DNA of 64,000 nt from Vibrio navarrensis (GTDB lineage Bacteria; Pseudomonadota; Gammaproteobacteria; Enterobacterales; Vibrionaceae), in the NCBI RefSeq assembly GCF_015767675.1, contig NZ_CP065218.1, positions 1,331,397 to 1,395,396 on the forward strand, in the 5' to 3' direction. Positions 34,203 through 43,279 of the stretch are shown piece by piece. The translations under genes were made by a program, and so were the position numbers. The notes under the pieces are model-generated. The model saw nothing but the letters and a program-made list of their open reading frames with translations. It was not told the origin of the DNA and ran no database searches. Position 1 is the first letter of the stretch, and every line of letters begins with the position of its first letter.

Positions 34203-34706
34203 ATTAAACGCCGTGGATACTCACATCACGCTGAGGGATGGATTGACAAAACAGAAGACATATTGGATTTTAATAATCAGCTCAACAGCAGGGGTTAACC
34301 AGTTTCATTTTAGTCATCGACTGGGATAAAAATTGTGGTCAAATCCCTGTACCTATGAGACTTTTTTACCTAAGTTCGAGCAAGTTAACTTATTTACTAT
34401 TCACTTGTTTTCTTATTGTAAACAAGTGGGTACGCCCTTAGTGTGTCGAACTCGTAGAGAAAAATGGGCGAAAATTATGCAATTAGCTCAAAAGTGTGAT
34501 TCAGTTAGGACTTTGGAAACAATATTCTCAACAGGATTGATATACAATGATTTTTCAGATGACCGTTTCAAATAAAAAATTAGGTCGCCTGGATCTCTTC
34601 TCCATGCAGATGCGGGTCTGTGTACGAGTTGGGGGGTTTTAGTTTAACGAGGGGTCATCTCCTCGTTTTGTGCGTACAGAATGTAACGTTATTTGAGCAG
34701 GGAACT
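34203..34706. other. 500-base intergenic region with two inverted repeats
   Basis: No convincing gene: the only long frame (34333-34575) starts with TTG and has no ribosome binding site or family likeness. Two structures stand out: CACTTGTTT/AAACAAGTG at 34402-34428, and a terminator-like AACGAGG/CCTCGTT followed by TTTG at 34646-34670, which might end a short leader RNA before the next gene. Confidence 0.5.
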
Positions 34707-35810
34707 ATGATCAAACGTCCAATCCCAGCGCTTTTGCTTGCGCTAAGTTTTTCCTGGACATCTTCGGCGATGGCAGAAGATGTGATTCAGGCCGATCCTG
34801 TTTCAGCGGTTGATGAAAAACTGGATATCAAACAGCAGGAAATCAAAGCTCTTGAAGAGCAATACGTTGTCGAGAGCAGCCAACTAAAGGGGCTGAAGAA
34901 TGACAATGTTCGCATTCAAAGAGAAGGGGAAGAGCTAGAAGCGAAGCGCAATCGCGCCAAAGCGGCCCTAGACAAACAGTATGCTCGCCTGCTTGAAGAT
35001 CCTGATACAGATTTGGTCTCTTTCCAAAAGAAATATCAAGAATCTTGGGAAGCGGTGAAACAGAACCAATCTGAGAAGTTGAAAAGTGAGCAGAACATTG
35101 TTGAGAGCGAATCACGCCTTTCTCAACAAAAGCAAAAACTTGCTCGCTTAAATAGCGAATACACCAATTTACAGGAAGCCAGAGTTGAAGCCCGCGTTAA
35201 ACGTCTGGAAGCCGAATTGCGTGAAAGCTCAGTGCTGGAAACACGCTACACAGCAACCTGTTCTTCAACCATGACGATTGGTGAGTGTATCGGCCAAAGT
35301 AAGTATCTGACTAAGCAGAAAGCGGTAAACACGTTTAAAGACAAACTTTTAGACCGCTTAACTGAGTCAGCGTTAGCCAAGCAGAACCTACAAGGTGTAC
35401 AACTGAATATTCATGTGCAGGAAAGTCAAACAATAGAAAGTGGCTTTTCCGGCAACGGTGCTTACACCACGCACATTCAGGCGCAGTTACAGGCCAAGCC
35501 AGATCCATCCGCTGCTTGCCAGTTATTGGCAGTGTCGAGTCGTTACTGTTTGTCAAATAGTAGTAGTCACACTTCTACAAAACAAGAGAAGAAAGACTGG
35601 GTAACGGTGACGGTTCGCTCTGATCAGTACAATGATGCGGTGACCATCAATGGGGTAAGCTACGGCAGTACCCCTGTCGAGTTATTGCTGCCTAAAGGTA
35701 AACATCGCTTCACGGTCTCGAAGCCGGGGTATCAAACCTATAACCGCGAAATCTATATTGGTGGAACCGATACGGTTTGGGTTAAGCTGGTAGAAGACAA
35801 GCAGGGTTAA
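34707..35810 (+). CDS. Exported coiled-coil protein with C-terminal PEGA domain
   Basis: A 367-residue exported protein. Signal peptide ends near SSAMA. A long charged coiled coil fills about residues 35-180 (KQQEIKALEEQYVV…QQKQKLARLNSEY). A middle region with paired cysteines follows (TCSSTMTIGECIGQ; CQLLAVSSRYC), and a PEGA domain (about 300-360) ends it: VTINGVSYGSTPVELLLPKGKHRFTVSKPGY. PEGA domains are small beta-folds found on bacterial surfaces and S-layer-like proteins. It is a paralogue of the next gene's N-terminal 370 residues. Start at ATG 34707 after GAGCAGGGA. Function unknown; a periplasmic or envelope scaffold is likely. Confidence 0.75.
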   Translation: MIKRPIPALLLALSFSWTSSAMAEDVIQADPVSAVDEKLDIKQQEIKALEEQYVVESSQLKGLKNDNVRIQREGEELEAKRNRAKAALDKQYARLLEDPDTDLVSFQKKYQESWEAVKQNQSEKLKSEQNIVESESRLSQQKQKLARLNSEYTNLQEARVEARVKRLEAELRESSVLETRYTATCSSTMTIGECIGQSKYLTKQKAVNTFKDKLLDRLTESALAKQNLQGVQLNIHVQESQTIESGFSGNGAYTTHIQAQLQAKPDPSAACQLLAVSSRYCLSNSSSHTSTKQEKKDWVTVTVRSDQYNDAVTINGVSYGSTPVELLLPKGKHRFTVSKPGYQTYNREIYIGGTDTVWVKLVEDKQG

Positions 35811-35889
35811 CCCCTGCTTTTGCTTTTTTCGTTGCACGGCTGTTTCTGGTGGAATGGCGTTTTGTTGTGGTCTTATTGAAGTATTTATC

Positions 35890-37707
35890 ATGCGTTTAGT
35901 TTTATCTGCACTGACTCTGGCGATCATGCCCATGGTCTCTGGCACTCCTGCAATGGCTCAAGAAGAAACCGTTTCTGTTATTGCCGTTGAAGATGCGCTG
36001 TTCTCACAAAACACGCTGCTTAATGAAGCAGAAAAGAAGATATTTTCTAAGCAAAATGAGCTGAATAATCAGCAAGAACAAACGAGTCGACTCGAAGCGC
36101 AGGGAAAAGAGCTGAGCTCACGCTTGCAAAATGCGAAAGCGCAACTTGCCAAAGATTACGCACGTATTAGTGATGAACCAGATTTTGATCTGGCACCGTC
36201 GCAAAATGCGTATCAAGCCGCTTGGGCCAAGGTGAAACAGAACCAGCAGCAGCGATTGGAGTCTCAGCAGCAGGAAGAGACCTTTACCGCCGAGCTACAA
36301 GCACTTAAAGCGGAAAAACTCGCTATCGAGCAAAAAATTGCCAATTTGAAAGAAGATCGCCAGCGCGCTCGTGTGGCAACCATTCGCAGTGAAATCAGCC
36401 AAAAAGGCGAGCAGACGGTGGCTTACGTCAACAGTTGTAAAACCGATATGACGCTAGAACAATGTGCTAAGCAAACCAACACATTAGCGCTGCAAAAAGC
36501 GGTCAGACAGTATCAAAGTGCGCTACTTGAAGGAACAACGGAATCTAAGTTGGCCAAACAGAATCAAGCGCAAGCCACGTTGAATATTCATGTGTTGCAA
36601 CAGCAGGTGTCGAAAGCGGAGTTCCTTGGTGAAAACCAATATAGTTCGGTGCTTAAAGTAACGTTAAACGCCAGACCAGCAGAAAATGCGCCGTGTAAAC
36701 TGCTCGATATTGACTCCAAATACTGTTTTGCGCCCAGCCAAGCGTCTGAGCCGGAAAAAATCAAGGAAACCGCCTGGCATTCAGTGGTGATTCGCTCAAA
36801 TCAATACGATGATCGATTGATCATCGATGGTGTGCGTTACGGTTCGACGCCAGCTGAAGTGATGCTGCCTGTTGGTCAGCATCATATTCAAATCGAGAAA
36901 GAGGGCTATGTTGCTTTTGAACAGTTGGTGGTGATTAATGGCGATCAAACGTTGCGCGCTGAGTTAGTAGCAAAGCAAAACGTGGCGAAGCCGGGAGAAA
37001 CCTTTGCGGATAATATCGGTAAGCACTCGGCTGCACCTGAGATGGTGGTGGTGACACAAGGCACTTATATGATCGGTGAGCGAGCAGGCAAACAAGTCAA
37101 ACTCTCACGGGGTTTCTCGATTAGCACAACGCCAGTCACGGTGGCGCAATTTCGCGCTTTTGTAGACCAAACCAATTACCAGACCGATGCGGAGTTACAA
37201 AAAGTCTGCACGCGAATTGAGCAAGCGGCGATTACTCCTGTCGCCAATAAATATTGGCGCGACCCTGGTTTTAGTCAGCAGGACAACTCTCCGGTGGTGT
37301 GTGTGAGCCAAAATGACGCCCAAGCGTATGTCAATTGGTTGTCAGATAAAACGGGCTATTTCTACCGCTTACCGAGCGAAGATGAATGGGAAATCGCGGC
37401 TCGTGGAGGTTCAGAAAAAGCGTACTGGTGGGGGGAAGCATTTGGGGTTGGTCAAGCGAATACTGGCTGGGGCGGTACGCCTTGGTCTAACAATAGCTCG
37501 TCACCAGTGAAAAGCTTCGCGCCAAACGCTTTTGGTCTTTACGATGTGATTGGCAACGTTTGGGAATGGACGTCCGATACGAAAGGACTCTTAAAAGGCG
37601 GAGCGTGGAGCTTCTCTCCAGAAAAAGCCAAAGCCGAATCTCAATTGTTTATCGCTCCTTCCTCAGCCGCTAACTTTTCCGGATTCCGGGTGGTGAGACA
37701 GCTTTAA
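35890..37707 (+). CDS. Exported coiled-coil/PEGA protein fused to an FGE-like domain
   Basis: A 605-residue exported protein, paralogue of the preceding one. Signal peptide ends near TPAMA; coiled coil about 40-190; cysteine-bearing middle (CKTDMTLEQCAKQ; CKLLDIDSKYC); PEGA domain about 300-360 (IIDGVRYGSTPAEVMLP). From about 383 to the end it has a formylglycine-generating-enzyme/SUMF1 fold: MVVVTQGTYMIGE, YQTDAE, PVVCVSQNDAQAYVNWLSDKTGYFYRLPSEDEWEIAARGG and NVWEWTSD. The paired active-site cysteines expected near GGSW/RY in true FGE are absent (LLKGGAWSFSPEKAK), so it is not a sulfatase activator; a binding or structural role is likelier. ATG 35890. Confidence 0.78.
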   Translation: MRLVLSALTLAIMPMVSGTPAMAQEETVSVIAVEDALFSQNTLLNEAEKKIFSKQNELNNQQEQTSRLEAQGKELSSRLQNAKAQLAKDYARISDEPDFDLAPSQNAYQAAWAKVKQNQQQRLESQQQEETFTAELQALKAEKLAIEQKIANLKEDRQRARVATIRSEISQKGEQTVAYVNSCKTDMTLEQCAKQTNTLALQKAVRQYQSALLEGTTESKLAKQNQAQATLNIHVLQQQVSKAEFLGENQYSSVLKVTLNARPAENAPCKLLDIDSKYCFAPSQASEPEKIKETAWHSVVIRSNQYDDRLIIDGVRYGSTPAEVMLPVGQHHIQIEKEGYVAFEQLVVINGDQTLRAELVAKQNVAKPGETFADNIGKHSAAPEMVVVTQGTYMIGERAGKQVKLSRGFSISTTPVTVAQFRAFVDQTNYQTDAELQKVCTRIEQAAITPVANKYWRDPGFSQQDNSPVVCVSQNDAQAYVNWLSDKTGYFYRLPSEDEWEIAARGGSEKAYWWGEAFGVGQANTGWGGTPWSNNSSSPVKSFAPNAFGLYDVIGNVWEWTSDTKGLLKGGAWSFSPEKAKAESQLFIAPSSAANFSGFRVVRQL

Positions 37708-37714
37708 AAACAAC

Positions 37715-37746
37715 AGAAGCTCTGCCAATTGAGCAGGGCTTCTTTT
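37715..37746. terminator. Terminator between convergent PEGA/FGE-like and FAN1 genes
   Basis: AGAAGC-t-CTGC pairs with GCAG-g-GCTTCT across a short loop, followed by TTT on the plus strand. The right end overlaps the last two bases of the FAN1 gene. Confidence 0.75.
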
Positions 37747-39355
37747 ATTGATTCACATAGCAAACAGAAAAGGGCACGTTTAAACGTTGAAACTCGTTTA
37801 TCCATCGCCACTGATTGTCTTGCAGTTTATCCCCAGGCCCTTTGACTTCGATCCACTCGAACCGCCCATCTTTAAATGCCACTAAGTCGGGCATGCCATT
37901 GCGATACAGTTTTAGGTCACTCAGTTGAATGCAAAAAAGCTCGTACAGCATCGCTGCTGGAAGGCTCTTTGTTGCCTGTTGTAGAAGCTCGTGACTGAAC
38001 ACACTCCAGTTGACTAGTGGATTAGCGATACCCACTTTGTGCTCATAAGTGGTAAAAAGAGCCGAAAAATCGCCATTTTTTATCTGTTCGAGCGCCTTAT
38101 CAATCAGAACTTGGCGCTTGCTGACAAAATCAGCGTGGTAGAGATCCAGCGGGCGATGTTGATAGGGGTTGATAAATGCGCCCTCAATCGGGGCGAAAAT
38201 CGCAGGCCACAGTGTCAAACCGAGCAGACCGTTAAGCAGAGCATTTTCCATGTAAAACACCGTCCAACCTTGATCTTCAAAATAACTTTTGACCGCCAAT
38301 TCTACCCGCTGCTGGGATAGATTCAGTTCAAGGCGATGTTCTTGAAACGTAGGTTTCACCTTCCTAGCGATTTTTAAACCTTGTTTACGTTTTACTCGCT
38401 GCATTAACTTTTCAGCAATTTCTAGCTCAGAGATATCAATGGGCTGCTCTAGCATCTTGGTGACAATGTCACTAAAGGCCTCATTCTGTTCTTGCTTGTC
38501 GTAAATCCTAGCCTGGCGTTCTCTGCTTGGTGGTAATAAGGATTGCTTAAACAGTGACAACGCGAGATCAAGTTCACCCAAGCGCTCATAATCCCGGGCA
38601 ATGTCGTTGAGTAAGTGTTGCCGTTTTCGTTCTACGTAGTGATGTTGAACAGGTTCTGGTAGTGCTGCCAGCAACAAATCCAGATTGGCCTTCCGTTTAC
38701 GATCGCTCTGCCCGTAGAGATTGGCGAGTTGGCTGAGCTCGATTAAGCGATCGATTTGCTCTCGATGTTCGAAGAAACGTCTCTGCTCACTGAGCTGATA
38801 CTGTTCAAATTGATGCAATCCCAAATCATCCAGCACAAATTGGGTCAGATCTTGATGGGAGTTGGCGAAGAAAAGCGTAAGCAAGACATCGATCATCTGG
38901 GCGGCATTGAGCTTAATGACTGAAAAACTCAGTAAGTTAAACGCATGAAACTCACCTTCTTCCAGCTTTTCCACGAGTGCTTGTTTACTCAAAGCTCGTG
39001 GAAGTGCAGGGTAGAGAGTGAGCAGTTCCGGTTTGGTCAATAAGTGGGCGGCCAGTTCTTGATGGCTAACTTTGGGGTTTAACTCGATCAATGTGGCTTG
39101 GTTTAGTTCATCTAAAGCTTGCGCAATATCGGGAATTTCTGCGTAGTTCAGTTTATCGCTACGAAACCAACAGCCTTTGCGACTGTATAGACGAACAAGT
39201 AGACATTGAGCGGGTTTGCTGAGTTGCTCAAATCGCGTATGCCAATCTAACTCCTCTTTAGTGAGTAAATCGGAATACCAGTGAATGGCGTGGTGAGTCA
39301 ATTTACAAAAGTTTCCCAGATAGTAATCTGGGGCAAGTTCGATGCTGCTGTCCAT
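37745..39355 (-). CDS. FAN1-type VRR-NUC structure-specific nuclease
   Basis: A 536-residue bacterial homologue of the Fanconi-associated nuclease FAN1, which incises branched DNA and helps unhook interstrand crosslinks. The N-terminal part contains an SAP-like region (LSKPAQCLLVRLYSRKGCWFRSDKL) and a TPR-like helical section (YERLGELDLALSLFKQS near 260). The C-terminal VRR-NUC nuclease has RNGMPDLVAFKDGRFEWIEVKGPGDKLQDNQWRWI, here about residues 475-515, with the D…E-V-K catalytic set and the downstream Gln. The absence of a UBZ zinc finger is normal for bacterial members. Single gene, flanked by terminators on both sides. Confidence 0.85.
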   Translation of the reverse strand: MDSSIELAPDYYLGNFCKLTHHAIHWYSDLLTKEELDWHTRFEQLSKPAQCLLVRLYSRKGCWFRSDKLNYAEIPDIAQALDELNQATLIELNPKVSHQELAAHLLTKPELLTLYPALPRALSKQALVEKLEEGEFHAFNLLSFSVIKLNAAQMIDVLLTLFFANSHQDLTQFVLDDLGLHQFEQYQLSEQRRFFEHREQIDRLIELSQLANLYGQSDRKRKANLDLLLAALPEPVQHHYVERKRQHLLNDIARDYERLGELDLALSLFKQSLLPPSRERQARIYDKQEQNEAFSDIVTKMLEQPIDISELEIAEKLMQRVKRKQGLKIARKVKPTFQEHRLELNLSQQRVELAVKSYFEDQGWTVFYMENALLNGLLGLTLWPAIFAPIEGAFINPYQHRPLDLYHADFVSKRQVLIDKALEQIKNGDFSALFTTYEHKVGIANPLVNWSVFSHELLQQATKSLPAAMLYELFCIQLSDLKLYRNGMPDLVAFKDGRFEWIEVKGPGDKLQDNQWRWINEFQRLNVPFSVCYVNQ

Positions 39356-39370
39356 AAGTCATTTAAATAA

Positions 39371-39400
39371 AAAAGGCTTACCTCATAGGGTAAGCCTTTT
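39371..39400 (-). terminator. Terminator of the MFS transporter gene
   Basis: AAAAGGCTTACC pairs perfectly with GGTAAGCCTTTT across 6 bases, and the minus strand runs on into T's. It lies between the MFS stop and the FAN1 start. Confidence 0.85.
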
Positions 39401-39421
39401 CTGCATTCAATCAATGCGCAA

Positions 39422-40657
39422 TTATGCGCTGGCCTGTAACTCAGCCGCTTTTGCTTCGCTCACTGGCTTGGTAATGAAAGCCAAAACAATACACACGGCC
39501 ATCATCACGGAAGAAATAGTGTAAGCCAAGCCATAACCGCCGCCATGAGTCATTGAGTAGCCGACAACCGCTGCGCCAATAGCGCCACCAATGCCCCACG
39601 AGGTGTAAAGCACGCCATAGTTAGTGCCGTAGTTTTTCAGGCCATAATATTCAGCCGTGATAGAAGGGAACACCGCAAGTAAAGTGCCATAACCTACCGC
39701 AGCAATGGCTGTGCCGATGATTAGCGTCAGCTCTGAGTCGAACGTAGCGAAGAGCACCATATTGATGCCTTGAAGCACAAACGCCAGTAATAAGGTGCGA
39801 ACACCACCAATTTTGTCGGATAAGATCCCCGCAGCCACTCGACCACCTGAGTTGAAAATCGCCAGAATCGAAGCAAGGTAAACGGCATTCGGCAGATTTG
39901 CTTGCACGCTGGCGATATTGGTGATGTTACCGATGATCATCAAACCGACAGACGCCGCAAATGCATACATGATCCAAAGAGCGTAAAACTGTGGCGTTTT
40001 AAGCATACCTTTCCAACTGATATTGGCCGCTGTTTTCACTGTTTTTGGCGCTTGGCCTTGCTTTACTTTGGGTTCTTCAGGCACATAACCGCTTGGTGGG
40101 TTGTTGATGGTACAGGCAAGCGGTACCGCGATAGCCAAGACGCCAGCACCCAAAATCATAAAGCTGGTGTGAATACCGAGCTGGCCAATCAGGTAAGAAG
40201 TCAGTGGCGCTAGATAAATCGCCGCCAGACCGAAACCGGCCGCGATAAGGCCATTCACCAGACCTTTCTTCGATGCATGGAACCATTTCATCGCCGATGG
40301 AGATAGGCACGCATAGCCAAAACCGATACCCGCACCAGTAATGATGCCAAAGGTGATGTTGAGCATCAAAACGGAAGAGGCAAAACCGGAGGCAATCATG
40401 CCAAGGCCGGTCAAAGTCGTACCTAAAATCAGTATCTTACGTGGGCCCATGCGATCTTGCAGAATGCCAGCAACCAAAAGACAAACAGAGAAGGTGATGG
40501 TTGCAATGGCATAAGGTGAAGACGCGTCTGCTGCGCTCCAACCAAAATCGGTCACTAGGGCTTTGTTGAAGACGCTCCAGGCATAGAGGATGCCGAGACA
40601 AAGGTTGATACAGAATCCCGCTAGCAGAATACGCTTAGCTTTATCCATCTTGCTCAT
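39422..40657 (-). CDS. OFA-family MFS transporter
   Basis: A 411-residue major facilitator with 12 predicted helices. Features of the oxalate/formate antiporter (OFA) branch: LCLGILYAWSVFNKAL in the first helix, the loop-2 motif GILQDRMGPRKILILG near 65, and GFGLAAIYLAPLTSYLIG near 150, with RVAAGILSDKIGG between helices 8 and 9. Relatives include E. coli YhjX, which responds to pyruvate. The substrate is likely a small carboxylate but is not determined. The start is taken at 40657 (MSKMDKAKR) because the longer frame has no family sequence. Confidence 0.8.
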   Translation of the reverse strand: MSKMDKAKRILLAGFCINLCLGILYAWSVFNKALVTDFGWSAADASSPYAIATITFSVCLLVAGILQDRMGPRKILILGTTLTGLGMIASGFASSVLMLNITFGIITGAGIGFGYACLSPSAMKWFHASKKGLVNGLIAAGFGLAAIYLAPLTSYLIGQLGIHTSFMILGAGVLAIAVPLACTINNPPSGYVPEEPKVKQGQAPKTVKTAANISWKGMLKTPQFYALWIMYAFAASVGLMIIGNITNIASVQANLPNAVYLASILAIFNSGGRVAAGILSDKIGGVRTLLLAFVLQGINMVLFATFDSELTLIIGTAIAAVGYGTLLAVFPSITAEYYGLKNYGTNYGVLYTSWGIGGAIGAAVVGYSMTHGGGYGLAYTISSVMMAVCIVLAFITKPVSEAKAAELQASA

Positions 40658-40702
40658 GTTTGTTCTCTGTGTTGCCTCCGAGCTAACGCTAAGAGGGGAC
40701 AA

Positions 40703-41233
40703 ATGAAAGGGTGCTTAAGTTAAAAATAAGTTTGCGTTTTTCAACTCATCGCGCAAGGAGCGCGGATTATAACCAATCCAAATGTGATTGGAATCCCTTT
40801 TCAGGCTGACAGATAAAATTATTTTTATAAGTTAAAAAAATGTTGTTACAAGGTTTGTGTTAATGATGAAAAAATGTTTTCGATCGGTAAGCGCATGAGA
40901 GAAGGGGCCTTTACTGCAAGGCGTGAGTGCTCTATTTCAATTAATATGGAACTTACTTCACATGTAGAGAAAAAAGAAAAATAATTTCCAATGTTAAATA
41001 TAAGTAACAAAACTTTGCAAAAATCGCGACTTTTATGCCGAGCAAGAGAGGGAAAGGATTTTGCAAAATCATCTTGTTAACTGCTTGTAAAATCAAACGC
41101 TGCAAGTAACTTTTGTACACACTTTGCTCAGAATTCCCCTCTTGATCTCTCAGTTTGCTTTGGCAAAATATAAGGAAAACTGAGATTTCAAATATGAAAG
41201 GATGCTTTTCAAGCTGTTTATAGCGAGGTGTTT
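40703..41233. other. 530-base AT-rich intergenic region, no gene seen
   Basis: Lies between divergent genes and contains poly-A/T tracts and no long frame on either strand. It presumably contains both promoters. I see no tRNA, no terminator and no strong inverted repeat. Confidence 0.5.
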
Positions 41234-41590
41234 ATGAAGATTTTCCTAATTTTGTTGTTTTCTTTGACTGCCGGTTACGCTTCAGCTGATCACATTCACT
41301 CTTTCTTATTGGGTCTGTACATTGCGTCTTTAGCGGTGGGTAGTTGCTACTGGTTCTCCTTTAGAAGCTCGCGCTTCCCGCATTTGGCGGTCTTTTTGCT
41401 TTTGTGTGGCATGCTGTCGAAAATTGTTGTGACGGTTGCTGGGGTAAGCTGGGGTATATCGCAAGACATCATCAGCTCGCCATTTATTTTTTCGCTCTCC
41501 TATCTGTTCTTCTCTATCGTTACTACTTATCTGTGGTTTAGTTACCGTCAGAAAAGAACTAAAGCGCCAGGAAGACCATCAGTGGTTTAA
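41234..41590 (+). CDS. Small membrane protein, unknown function
   Basis: A 118-residue protein with three or four helices: an N-terminal signal/anchor (KIFLILLFSLTAGYASA), then FLLGLYIASLAVGSCYWF, HLAVFLLLCGMLSKIVVTVAG and FIFSLSYLFFSIVTTYLWF. The tail is basic (YRQKRTKAPGRPS). I start at ATG 41234, with GCGAGG at good spacing. I do not recognise a family. Stands alone, with its own terminator. Confidence 0.6.
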   Translation: MKIFLILLFSLTAGYASADHIHSFLLGLYIASLAVGSCYWFSFRSSRFPHLAVFLLLCGMLSKIVVTVAGVSWGISQDIISSPFIFSLSYLFFSIVTTYLWFSYRQKRTKAPGRPSVV

Positions 41591-41613
41591 CAGGGTAATT
41601 AGTCAGATAAAAG

Positions 41614-41641
41614 AACGCCAGCATTCAAGCTGGCGTTTTTA
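41614..41641. terminator. Terminator between convergent genes
   Basis: AACGCCAGC pairs with GCTGGCGTT across 6 bases, followed by TTTT on the plus strand; usable in both directions. Confidence 0.85.
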
Positions 41642-41661
41642 TTGATCTTTTGCACTGAGCA

Positions 41662-43029
41662 CTAAGCACTCATTGGCACGAGAACCATGGTTCCGATAAT
41701 CACGGTGATAAGGCCGGCTAAGACAGGCACAGAGGTGCGTTTTACTACTTCAAATGGGCTCAGATGCGCCATGCCAGAAGTGGCTACAACGACACCAGAC
41801 ACTGGTGAAATGGTACGTCCCAAGTTAGAGGCTTGAAGCATTGGGATGATCAAGAATGCTGGATTGATGCCCATTTTCGCCGCTAATGATGGTGCCAATT
41901 CTACGAATGCATAGAAAGGGGCATTGCCAGAGCCAGTAGCAACGGCGGCGGCGACGGTCAATGCGGTGAGGATAAACATCAGCGCAATGCCACCTGCACC
42001 TGCGGTTTCAGCGAGATGGAGCAGATTGTCAATCGCTCCGATGGACATCAAACCTTGGGCGAAGACCCCAGCGGCGACCAAAAGCATCACCACACCTTTA
42101 AACGCGTCAGCCATGCCGTCGTAACACGCGTCCATATCTTCTAGCGCTTTCTTGCCATCAAACTTGTTGACCACGTAATGGATCAAAGCACCGATGAAAA
42201 TGGACAGTACCACGATGGTGTAGATGTCCAACTCAAGTCCTTCAATGGTGCGACCGTTAAACAGGAATACACCAATGATCGGCAAGAAAGGCAGCAGTGC
42301 ATAAAACGCAGGCGCGTCAGCTTGAATATCTGACACATCAATTTTTTCCATTGGCGTGTTGTCTTTCTTGTCCAGATATTTGTTCCAGAAGAAAGTGGCG
42401 ATAGCCATGACAATGATGGCGCAGATTGAGACTGGCAGAACCGTTTGGACGGCAAAGACGTCCAGTGCCAATCCCGATTTTTCCGCTGCGATCACCACGT
42501 CGCCTGAGGTTGGAGAAAGAATGATAGCGGCAGGCGAGGCACAAACGGCGGCCGCGGCAGGGCGAGAAATACCCATCGCGGTCATCATCGGGAAAAGGGT
42601 CGCCATCAGTAACACACCCAGACCCGTTGCGGAACTTACCGCGAGTGACATCAAACACGCGACAATATAGGCGGCAACCAAAAGAACGTAAGGGGATTTG
42701 ATCACAGAAAGTGGTTTGGAAAACTGTTTCACCACGACGTTGTTTGCGCCAATATGCGTCATGTAAGACGCGAACCCACACAGCAGCATGATTTGCATGC
42801 CCAAGCCGCCACCGCGATTTTGCAGCATGAACTTAACGTATTCCAGAGCGTCGGTCAGCATGTTCCCCGTTGAGGCGATTTTGCCGGGGAGTACTTTGTG
42901 GCCCAAAATGCCAGTGAGGATCAGTAGCAAAATACCGGCTGTCAAAAGGACGCCAGATGCTCGGTAACCTTTTACGATAAAGTAACCGACGGCGATGGTC
43001 ACCATAGTACCTATTAAGAGTTCCAACAT
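41662..43029 (-). CDS. dcuC: DcuC-family C4-dicarboxylate transporter
   Basis: A 455-residue inner-membrane carrier with about 12-14 helices, near the length of E. coli DcuC (461). DcuC exports succinate and exchanges C4-dicarboxylates during anaerobic growth. Family segments seen include GGLGMQIMLLCGFASYMTHIGANNVVV near 70-95, AVCASPAAIILSPTSGDVVIAAE near 165, and ATGSGNAPFYAFVELAP near 365, which are the conserved hairpin-loop regions of the ion-transporter superfamily. ATG 43029 lies after GGAG. Preceded by an intergenic region of 250 bases in which I see no further gene. Confidence 0.87.
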   Translation of the reverse strand: MLELLIGTMVTIAVGYFIVKGYRASGVLLTAGILLLILTGILGHKVLPGKIASTGNMLTDALEYVKFMLQNRGGGLGMQIMLLCGFASYMTHIGANNVVVKQFSKPLSVIKSPYVLLVAAYIVACLMSLAVSSATGLGVLLMATLFPMMTAMGISRPAAAAVCASPAAIILSPTSGDVVIAAEKSGLALDVFAVQTVLPVSICAIIVMAIATFFWNKYLDKKDNTPMEKIDVSDIQADAPAFYALLPFLPIIGVFLFNGRTIEGLELDIYTIVVLSIFIGALIHYVVNKFDGKKALEDMDACYDGMADAFKGVVMLLVAAGVFAQGLMSIGAIDNLLHLAETAGAGGIALMFILTALTVAAAVATGSGNAPFYAFVELAPSLAAKMGINPAFLIIPMLQASNLGRTISPVSGVVVATSGMAHLSPFEVVKRTSVPVLAGLITVIIGTMVLVPMSA

Positions 43030-43279
43030 AGAAATCTCCACGAAATAATGAAAAATTGAAAGGAAGTGTTGCAGTTTATGTTGGGAAATGTACAGAAAAG
43101 TGCTCTGTAGCACGAGAGCGACTTGAGGTTTGAATGATCTGGGGCAAATTTTATGAGGATAAATTTATCTAGTCATATGTTTTGACTGATATCTTATAGG
43201 GCAGTGTTATGCACTGGTAAGCAATGGAAGTGCGTGCCATTATTTTGGGAGGTGTGGCGTTGTTCAGCGTTAGGAAAAA

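Noticed and set aside
34333..34575. 80-codon frame starting with TTG in the intergenic region
   Set aside because: No ribosome binding site or recognisable domain, and it covers an inverted repeat; treated as chance.
34646..34670. Riboswitch before the PEGA genes
   Set aside because: A terminator-like stem is present, but no known riboswitch core (for example the c-di-GMP class I core) was recognised.
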